Below, piece by piece: positions 1 to 5,032 of a stretch of DNA of 5,032 bases. The DNA lies in contig DAOTUC010000026.1 of the NCBI GenBank assembly GCA_034437315.1, positions 1 to 5,032 of the forward strand, in the 5' to 3' direction. Each line of letters begins with the position of its first letter. Within the stretch, counting starts at the first letter, position 1. The stretch is from DSAR01 sp034437315. Its GTDB lineage: Bacteria > Chloroflexota > Anaerolineae > B4-G1. The notes beneath the pieces are model-generated. The model was not told the DNA's origin. It searched no databases and was given only the letters and a program-made list of their open reading frames with translations. The translations under genes and the position numbers were made by a program.

Positions 1-1
1 C

Positions 2-155
2 GGAAGCGCCCGCGGCACGACGGCGGTGGGGCAGTAGGGGACAGCCCCTGCAGCTGGCGGATATGGCGGGCAACGTCTGGGCGTGGTGCGCTGGTGCGTC
101 CGCCCTTGGATCATCACCGTTGTTTCCACTCCCCGCCTTCCCCCACGCCCGCTAA
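2..155 (+). pseudogene. Decayed C-terminal fragment of an FGE-sulfatase (SUMF1-like) domain protein, 5' end outside window
   Basis: Three reading frames each carry one consecutive piece of the domain's hallmark region. Bases 14-34 read GTTAVGQ, followed directly by a TAG. Bases 37-51 in the next frame read GDSPC. Bases 54-92 in the third frame read LADMAGNVWAWCA and continue without recognisable homology to a TAA at 153-155. Formylglycine-generating-enzyme family domains typically carry a block of the form 'TTPVGxY..G.SPYG..DMAGNVWEW', so the pieces are in the right order and spacing. Adding one base near 35 and one near 52 would join them into a single canonical block. The family's usual end, an 'RGGSW' segment and a closing 'GFR' motif, is not visible after base 92. 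I infer a broken gene. Two sequencing errors could mimic this, but would not explain the missing end. The family includes sulfatase-activating enzymes and many non-catalytic C-type-lectin-like domains; which one this was cannot be told. Confidence 0.6.
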
Positions 156-169
156 CCCGTAGCTGACCA

Positions 170-187
170 GGCAGATCGCTGTCTGCC
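170..187. repeat. Small hairpin, 6-bp stem
   Basis: GGCAGA (170-175) pairs with TCTGCC (182-187) around a six-base loop. No run of T follows on either side, so this is not a standard intrinsic terminator. It lies just after the end of the FGE-like remnant. It may be chance; no function is assigned. Confidence 0.3.
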
Positions 188-386
188 GAGGCACAGGCAG
201 GCGGTGAGGTTGCAGTGTTTCTAGCATTGTAGTGTCACCGATGTTTTCACCGCTGGCCCGCCTTGCCCTCCACCGAGGGGGAGCGTGCATCGTTGCTGGT
301 CATTGCTTGCTCGGTGTCATCTTCGTTTTCCTTGGATGAGAGACAAGGGATCGAGACGCGGGCAGACCCTTTGGCGCAGGCGGTGT

Positions 387-415
387 TTGACATTGGGTGG
401 GGGAGAGGGTACACT
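387..415 (+). promoter_or_regulatory. Candidate sigma70-type promoter pointing toward the kinase
   Basis: A perfect -35 hexamer TTGACA (387-392) is separated by exactly 17 bases from TACACT (410-415). The latter matches four of six positions of TATAAT, including the first two and the last, which are the most conserved. Transcription would begin near 421-424 and run rightward through the acyl-CoA dehydrogenase stump into the kinase, leaving a leader of about 540 bases. No start codon with a convincing ribosome binding site follows closely. It is the best promoter-like pair I found in the gene-free stretch, but a match of this quality can occur by chance and the host's promoter rules are unknown. 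Confidence 0.4.
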
Positions 416-649
416 TTGATGAAGAAAGCGCATTGGTTCCCGCCAAAGTTGGGCTTGGCAGGGCGCTGTTCGACCACAAAGTGGGGGCATTGCGCTCTGA
501 TGATGTGGAATGGATGTGATTGTGGGATGGGACACGAGTCCCCACGTTGCTTCTTGCACCGTCTACATCGTGATCCATTTGACACAATGCGCCAATTACT
601 TGATCAACACGCTGCACGGCAGGCCGAACTGACCTCTAGCCAATTATTG

Positions 650-678
650 CTCAGAGGTAGTGATTAGTCACTCAGAGG
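650..678. repeat. Direct repeat pair flanking a short palindrome
   Basis: CTCAGAGG occurs at 650-657 and again at 671-678, a period of 21 bases or about two helical turns. Between and overlapping them, AGTGA (659-663) and TCACT (668-672) form an inverted repeat around TTAG. The arrangement would suit a dimeric or tandem DNA-binding protein upstream of the kinase. The repeats are short and could be coincidental. Confidence 0.35.
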
Positions 679-716
679 ATCCAGCTTGAGCAAGGCACTA
701 TAGGTAGGATCAATGA

Positions 717-947
717 CTCAACAACACTGAACAGGGACACTATCTAGGCTACACCAACGTCTATCCCATCGAACGACTGCTGCGCGAAACGCGGCTGATT
801 ATGATCTGGACCGGCGTCAACGAGGTGATGGATCTGATCACCCAGCACGAGTACTACAAGCAGACCTTGGACAGGCGATCGGGGACGCGGGGTGTGGAAT
901 CGGACGCGCCGGAGGCGGAGCAGGTTGAGGAGAAGGTGTACGAATAG
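717..947 (+). pseudogene. Truncated C-terminal end of an acyl-CoA dehydrogenase
   Basis: An open frame of 76 codons runs from just after a TGA (714-716) to a TAG (945-947). From about 738 it reads GYTNVYPIERLLRE (747-788) and then RLIMIWTGVNEVMDLI (792-839), followed by QHEYYKQ. This follows the closing helices of the acyl-CoA dehydrogenase family, where '(G)GYGYxxEYPIER..RDA....IYEGTxxI' precedes the C-terminus. Acyl-CoA dehydrogenases are FAD flavoproteins of about 380 residues or more that oxidise acyl-CoA to the 2-enoyl-CoA; only the last 45 or so family residues remain here. The end is an extra charged tail (PEAEQVEEKVYE). The residue matching the catalytic glutamate of medium-chain enzymes (IYEGT) is threonine (WTG), so either the parent belonged to a subgroup with its base elsewhere or it was non-standard. 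No start codon with a ribosome binding site is present and the substrate domain is absent, so the fragment cannot be active. Bases before about 735 do not resemble the family in any frame, which marks a sharp junction. Confidence 0.7.
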
Positions 948-954
948 GAAAGGA
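946..954 (+). promoter_or_regulatory. Ribosome binding site of the kinase gene
   Basis: AGGAAAGGA carries two AGGA cores and ends eight bases before the ATG at 963. It overlaps the stop codon (945-947) of the acyl-CoA dehydrogenase remnant, an arrangement seen when a downstream gene is translationally coupled to the gene before it. A second in-frame stop, TAG at 960-962, touches the ATG. The kinase therefore cannot be extended upstream, and the start at 963 is well fixed. Confidence 0.8.
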
Positions 955-962
955 TTTATTAG

Positions 963-3900
963 ATGGCCCGTGAAACGACGTGTGAAGAATCGACCAACCC
1001 GGCAGAGCCAGCGCTTGAAAAGACGACCGACGGCAAGCCTTCACCCACCACACCAGAATCCCACGAGTCCTTAAATCCCCATTCATGTCACATCCTCATC
1101 GTGGAGGACGAGCGCATCGTCGCGACGCAGATTGAGCACTTGCTGACCAGCTTCGGTTACACCGCGATTGAATCGGTGCCCACCGGCGAGGAAGCCCTCC
1201 GGCAAGTAGAGGGACAACTTCCTGACCTGATCCTGATGGACATTGAGCTGGCGGGCGAGTTGGACGGCGTCGAGACGGCGACGTGGATTCAGGCCCGGTT
1301 TGACGTGCCCATCGTCTATCTCTCCGCCTACCCGGAACGGATGGAGGAGGATGCCGGGCGCACCCCGTTCTGCGGTTTCCTATCCAAGCCCGTAAGGCGC
1401 CAGGAGCTACGCGCCGCCATTCAGATGGCCCTCTCTAGATACCAGCTAGAGACTCGACTGCACGAGAGTGAGACGAAGTACCGCCTGCTGGCGGAAAACG
1501 TGGTAGACGTGATCTGGCAGGTGAACGAGACGCTGGATGGATACACCTACGTCAGCCCCTCCATCACCCACCTGTTGGGCTACACGCCGGAAGAGATGAA
1601 GGCCATGCCCCTGATAGAACACCTGGTCCCAAGTTCTCGTCCACAGGCCCAGCGGGTCCTTGAGCGCCTGATGAGCGCCGAGGGAGAGAACCGGGGTGAC
1701 GAAACCCCGCGCGTGTGGGAAGCGAAATGCGTGCGCAAGGATGGCACGACCGTGTGGTGTGAGAGCAGGGTACAGCCTTTGCGCGGCGCGGACGGCGCGT
1801 TCTGTGGCTTGGTGGGCGTCACGCGGGACGTCAGCGAGCAGAAACGGTACACGCAGGAGTTGCAACTGATCACCGACGCGATCGTCAGGGTGAGCCGGAT
1901 GCAGAACCTCGACCGGACGTGCAAATTTATCGGTGAGACGGTTCACGCCGTCAACGAGGAGGGGTCCGTCATCGTCACCCTGTATGACAATGACGTAGAC
2001 GCTATCCGTATCCGGGCGATGATCGGCTTTGACGAACGGGTCGAGCGCGCCTTCAATCTCCTGGGCTTGGATCCGGCGACGATACAGATTCGGCGTGAGG
2101 AGATGGGGGAGGAGGCGAGACTCTACACGACGGGCAAGTTGGAGCGGGTGAGCCTGTACGAGTTGGCGGCCGGAAGGCTGCCGCGCGCGGCCTGTTCGGT
2201 CGTCAAACGGCTACTGGATATCGACACAGTCCATACGGTGGGTTTTGGGTTAGCGGACGAGGCTTATGGCGGTGTGACGATCCTCCTCCCCAAAGGCCAG
2301 AAGATTCGATGCCGCTCGATGATCGAAACGCTCGCCAGCCACCTCTCCGTGACGATACAGCGCCGAAGGGCGGAGGCGGCGTCGCGGGAGAGTGAGGCGC
2401 GACTGCGCCGCATCGTCGAGGGCACCGAGGCGATGCTGGTCAACGTCGATGCGCGTGGCCGGATCACGTACGTCAACGACGCGGCGGCGACGATGCTGGA
2501 ACATAGCCCCGAGGATTTGATCGGCAAATCTTACCTCCGTTTCGTCCATCCTGAGGATCGAGATAGGGTGAGCCGCGCCTATCAGGAACAGGCGGAAAAA
2601 GAAATTCCGTCGACCTCCATCACGTTCCGCATCGTTACCCCCAGTGGCGCCGTGAGATGGGTCAACTTTGTGGCCCATCCGATTGCGAAGGGGAGAATGG
2701 CAGGGCTGGCGCTCGACATCACTGAACGCAAGCGGGCCGAGGAAGCACTGCAGGAGAGCGAGGCATTGTACCGCTCCCTCGTCGAGACAGCGCCCGACGC
2801 GATCACGCTCACCGACCTGGAGGGCACGATTCAGCTCTGCAATCGACAGACAGCCGCGATGCACGGCTTCGCGTGCGCGAAGGGCGTGGTGGGCGAGAGC
2901 GCGTTTGCCTTGATCGCTCCGCAGGATCGAGAGCGGGCCATGGCCAATGCGGCGCGGGTTCTGGACGGCGAAGCGGTCAAGCTCGTCGAATACGCCATGC
3001 TCAAGCAAGACGGCACGCGATTCTTGGCCGAATTGAGCGCCTCGTTGATCAGGGACGCTCAGGGGAATCCCAAGGCTTTCATAGGGGTGTCCAGAGATAT
3101 CACCGAGCGCAAGCGTATAGAGCAGGAGCTGAGGCGTCTGATCGCAGCGGTTCAGACGACAACTGACAGTATCGTCATCTGCGACAGAGAGGGAAAGATC
3201 GTCTATGCCAACCCGGCATCATATCGCCTACACCGCCTGGACGGTGAGGATGAATTGATCGGGGCGAACGTCTTCGAATGGTTCGTCCCTGAAGAGCAAG
3301 AAAAAGCGCTGGCGGCGATGCAGGAGGTATTGGATGCGGGCAGCATCACCGGGCGGGAGTTCACCACGCTCACCAAGGACGGCGAGCGTGTCCCGATCGA
3401 GATAAGCGTCACGGTGTTGCGGGATGACGAGGGAGAACCAACCGAGTTTGCCGGCGTCACCCGCGACATCACCGAGCGGAAGCGGGCGGAGGAGAAGTTG
3501 CGGGCGACAGAATCGTTACAACGCACCGTCATCGATTCACTCGATGAAGCGCTGCACCTGATCAACGCCGAATGCCGCATCCGCCTGGTGAACGAGAGAT
3601 TCAGCGAGTGGACTGAGCAACTCGGCCTTGAGAGAGGCGTCCTGGGCCGACGGCTTCAGAACGTGTTTCCATTTCTATCCGACGCCGTTATGGACCAATA
3701 TCGGGGGGTGTTTAAAACCGGCGTCCCGCTCGTCACCCAGGAAGAAATGACGTTCGACGATGAAAATGGGAACGGGACCATCGTCACCGAGACGCGCAAA
3801 ATCCCCGTGAAAACCGGCGAAAAGGTCACCGGTGTGCTCACCATTATCGCCGACATCACCGAGCGGAAGCGGGCCGAGGAGGCGCTCAGGGCGTCTCACC

Positions 3901-5032
3901 AAAGGCTGCTCACGATACTGGATGGCATAGACGCGGATATCTACGTCGCCGATATGGAGACCTACGAGGTCCTATTCCTCAATCAGCATATGCGAACCAG
4001 CTTCGGCGAAAACCTGGTCGGGAAAATCTGCTGGGAAGTGTTCCGAGATGGAGCGGGGCCGTGCGCCCATTGCACGAATGACCCGCTGATTGACGCGGAT
4101 GGCAATCCTAGCGGCGTGCTCGTCTGGGAGGGTCAAAACCCGATCACGGGGAACTGGTACATCAACTACGACCGCGCCATCAGATGGATGGATGGCCGTT
4201 TGGTGCGATTGCAGATTGCCACCGATATCTCCGAGCGCAAACGGGCGGAAGAGGCGTTGCAGGAGAGCAACCTGCGCCTGGAGAAGGCGCTGGCTGATTT
4301 GCAGGAAGCGCAAGAGACCATGCTCCAGCAGGCGCGGTTGGCCGCTGTGGGGCAACTGTCGGCCGGCATCGCCCACGACTTCCGCAACTTGCTTTCCACC
4401 ATCATCCTCTACGCGCAATTGTGCCAGAGCCAGCTCGACGTGTCGCCCCGTGTTGGGCAACACATCGAGACGATCATCGACGAATCGAAAAAGGCGGCCG
4501 ACCTGGTGCAACAGATCCTCGATTTCAGCGGTCGTTCGATGCTCCGCACCCAGGTGGTGGATTTACAGCCCCTCACGCAGGACGTGATGGACATCCTGCA
4601 GCACACAATCCCGGAGCATATCCGGCTTTCGCTGGAGATGAAGGTGGATGGGTCAGCTGAGGACGGGCAGCCCTTTATGGTGCGGGTCGATCCGGCGCGC
4701 ATCCAACAGGCGCTGACCAACCTGGCGCTCAACGCCCGCGACGCGATGCCGGGGGGCGGGGCGCTGCGTTTCGAGTTGTCCTGTATTGAGGTGACGACGG
4801 ACGAGCCGCTGCCAATAGCGGCATCCTCCCCGCGAGCGGACGTGATAGAGGAAGGCCAATGGATCTGCTTGATCGTCTCGGACACCGGGATAGGCATGAC
4901 GGCGGAGGTGCGCGATCACCTGTTCGAGCCGTTCTTCACCACCAAGGATGTGGACGAGGGGACGGGCCTGGGCCTGGCGCAGGTGTACGGCATCGTCCGT
5001 CAGCATGGGGGATATATCGACGTGGAGACAGA
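963..5032 (+). CDS. Multi-sensor histidine kinase, REC-PAS-GAF-like-(PAS)x5-HisKA-HATPase; 3' end outside window
   Basis: This sensory kinase autophosphorylates on histidine and should pass the phosphate to a response regulator not seen here. No signal peptide or membrane segment is visible, so it is probably cytoplasmic. After a polar leader (1-42) comes a complete receiver domain (43-158) with acidic E48/D49, phospho-acceptor D93 (LMDIEL), S121 and K142 (FLSKPV). PAS1 spans about 168-292. A GAF-like domain (about 296-468) ends in FGLADEAYGGVTILLPKG. PAS2 to PAS5 lie at about 476-592, 598-718, 724-842 and 849-970; PAS6 (about 978-1092) carries C1023 and C1034-x2-C1037. Most sensor modules end in a DITERKRAEE-type linker. 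HisKA follows (about 1120-1195) with H1138 in GIAHDFRN. The HATPase has N1253/N1257 and D1260 (N box), DTGIGM (1307-1312), FEPFFTTK (1321-1328) and GTGLGL (1333-1338). The window cuts it near the end of the ATPase, at codon 1356; further domains may follow. ATG 963 is chosen because a stop touches it upstream and a strong ribosome binding site precedes it. Ligands and partner are unknown. Confidence 0.95.
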   Translation, partial: MARETTCEESTNPAEPALEKTTDGKPSPTTPESHESLNPHSCHILIVEDERIVATQIEHLLTSFGYTAIESVPTGEEALRQVEGQLPDLILMDIELAGELDGVETATWIQARFDVPIVYLSAYPERMEEDAGRTPFCGFLSKPVRRQELRAAIQMALSRYQLETRLHESETKYRLLAENVVDVIWQVNETLDGYTYVSPSITHLLGYTPEEMKAMPLIEHLVPSSRPQAQRVLERLMSAEGENRGDETPRVWEAKCVRKDGTTVWCESRVQPLRGADGAFCGLVGVTRDVSEQKRYTQELQLITDAIVRVSRMQNLDRTCKFIGETVHAVNEEGSVIVTLYDNDVDAIRIRAMIGFDERVERAFNLLGLDPATIQIRREEMGEEARLYTTGKLERVSLYELAAGRLPRAACSVVKRLLDIDTVHTVGFGLADEAYGGVTILLPKGQKIRCRSMIETLASHLSVTIQRRRAEAASRESEARLRRIVEGTEAMLVNVDARGRITYVNDAAATMLEHSPEDLIGKSYLRFVHPEDRDRVSRAYQEQAEKEIPSTSITFRIVTPSGAVRWVNFVAHPIAKGRMAGLALDITERKRAEEALQESEALYRSLVETAPDAITLTDLEGTIQLCNRQTAAMHGFACAKGVVGESAFALIAPQDRERAMANAARVLDGEAVKLVEYAMLKQDGTRFLAELSASLIRDAQGNPKAFIGVSRDITERKRIEQELRRLIAAVQTTTDSIVICDREGKIVYANPASYRLHRLDGEDELIGANVFEWFVPEEQEKALAAMQEVLDAGSITGREFTTLTKDGERVPIEISVTVLRDDEGEPTEFAGVTRDITERKRAEEKLRATESLQRTVIDSLDEALHLINAECRIRLVNERFSEWTEQLGLERGVLGRRLQNVFPFLSDAVMDQYRGVFKTGVPLVTQEEMTFDDENGNGTIVTETRKIPVKTGEKVTGVLTIIADITERKRAEEALRASHQRLLTILDGIDADIYVADMETYEVLFLNQHMRTSFGENLVGKICWEVFRDGAGPCAHCTNDPLIDADGNPSGVLVWEGQNPITGNWYINYDRAIRWMDGRLVRLQIATDISERKRAEEALQESNLRLEKALADLQEAQETMLQQARLAAVGQLSAGIAHDFRNLLSTIILYAQLCQSQLDVSPRVGQHIETIIDESKKAADLVQQILDFSGRSMLRTQVVDLQPLTQDVMDILQHTIPEHIRLSLEMKVDGSAEDGQPFMVRVDPARIQQALTNLALNARDAMPGGGALRFELSCIEVTTDEPLPIAASSPRADVIEEGQWICLIVSDTGIGMTAEVRDHLFEPFFTTKDVDEGTGLGLAQVYGIVRQHGGYIDVET
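3465..3494 (+). repeat. Intragenic repeat, PAS4 linker copy
   Basis: Thirty bases encoding DITERKRAEE (residues 835-844) match the stretch at 3852-3881 at 29 of 30 positions; the only difference is the third base of the alanine codon. The linkers at 2715, 3096 and 4224 encode nearly the same peptide with more codon changes. Such identity could let recombination add or remove the PAS module between the copies. Confidence 0.8.
3852..3881 (+). repeat. Intragenic repeat, PAS5 linker copy
   Basis: Second copy of the 30-base DITERKRAEE coding stretch (residues 964-973), 387 bases downstream of the first. That distance is exactly 129 codons, so crossing over between the copies would delete or duplicate one whole PAS domain (PAS5) without breaking the frame. 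Confidence 0.8.

Larger units (their letters stand above)
156..716. other. Gene-free stretch between two gene remnants
   Basis: About 560 bases with no coding region I can support on either strand. Open frames exist, the longest being 263-667 on the + strand (134 codons) with overlapping frames on the - strand. Their translations show no recognisable domain, no hydrophobic core pattern and no good ribosome binding site, so I treat them as chance. By hand count G+C is 88/180 in 541-720, against 58-72% in sampled lines of the kinase gene. The visible content is a rightward promoter candidate (387-415), a 6-bp hairpin (170-187) and a direct-repeat/palindrome cluster (650-678). I found no transposase reading frame, convincing terminal inverted repeats, tRNA fold or CRISPR repeats. 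It could be inserted DNA, a worn-out mobile element or the scar of a deletion. Confidence 0.6.

Noticed and set aside
36..49. AGGGG/CCCCT hairpin as a terminator
   Set aside because: No T run follows, and it lies inside the FGE-like coding remnant, where the bases are explained by codons.
460..480. GTTCGAC resembling a tRNA T-loop
   Set aside because: Flanking bases do not form a T stem and no anticodon or acceptor arm can be folded around it.
224..590. GCATTGT (224-230) and ACAATGC (584-590) as terminal inverted repeats of an inserted element
   Set aside because: Only seven bases match with no target-site duplication outside; expected by chance at this length.
579..607. Second TTGACA (579-584) as a promoter
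   Set aside because: At 17-base spacing the -10 would be GATCAA, matching only three of six positions; neighbouring spacings are worse.
263..667. 134-codon open frame on the + strand, with overlapping - strand frames at 247-617
   Set aside because: The translation is low in recognisable structure, no domain or motif is seen, no good ribosome binding site precedes it, and equal-length frames exist on the opposite strand; best read as chance frames in non-coding DNA.
1446..1946. 166-codon open frame on the - strand
   Set aside because: Opposite PAS1 and the start of the GAF-like domain; no independent coding signal.
2250..3008. 252-codon open frame on the - strand
   Set aside because: Lies wholly opposite the PAS2-PAS3 part of the kinase. 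High-G+C codon bias on the + strand opens long antisense frames, and its arginine/histidine-rich product matches no family I know.
3972..4587. Long frames on both strands over PAS6 and the HisKA region (3972-4511 on -, 4090-4587 on +)
   Set aside because: Shadows of the kinase gene, whose frame shows every catalytic box intact across this part.
1..5032. CRISPR array, diversity-generating retroelement, toxin-antitoxin or complete mobile element
   Set aside because: No regularly spaced repeats, no reverse transcriptase, transposase or integrase motifs, and no paired small genes were visible on either strand.

Overview
The window is dominated by one very large gene on the + strand. It starts at 963, is open to the right edge, and is still running at base 5032 (1356 codons seen, no stop). 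It encodes a soluble, multi-sensor histidine kinase with an unusual order: an N-terminal receiver (REC) domain, a PAS domain, a GAF-like domain, five more PAS domains, then HisKA and an almost complete HATPase domain. The high G+C of the coding DNA, the long PAS chain with 'DITERKRAEEAL' linkers and the kind of gene debris upstream fit a free-living environmental bacterium. Chloroflexota/Anaerolineae-like lineages, or another lineage rich in PAS kinases, are my guess; this is inference and no sequence here fixes the taxon.

Layout. Bases 2-155: a decayed C-terminal piece of an FGE-sulfatase (SUMF1-like) domain, readable only by changing frame twice. Bases 156-716: about 560 bases with no gene I can support. 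The G+C is lower near the right end (88 of 180 bases by hand count in 541-720). This stretch holds one good sigma70-like promoter candidate pointing right (387-415), a small hairpin (170-187) and a direct-repeat/palindrome cluster (650-678). Bases 717-947: the last part of an acyl-CoA dehydrogenase whose upstream portion is gone. Bases 946-954: a strong ribosome binding site that overlaps the stop of that remnant. Bases 963-5032: the kinase.

How the parts relate. The kinase lies only 15 bases after the dehydrogenase stop, with its Shine-Dalgarno embedded at that stop. It therefore looks as if it was once the downstream gene of an operon or at least a tightly packed pair. The dehydrogenase is now a stump joined to non-coding sequence, so the kinase must be expressed from something in the gene-free stretch or be poorly expressed. 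The 387-415 promoter is the best visible candidate. The kinase probably receives both a phosphoryl input (REC) and several small-molecule or redox inputs (PAS/GAF) in the cytoplasm. Its output partner is not in the window.

I do not see a clearly new defence, mobile or RNA system here. The points most worth a second look are the two flanking gene remnants with a gene-poor insert between them, the cysteine-bearing sixth PAS domain, and the REC-first multi-sensor architecture.
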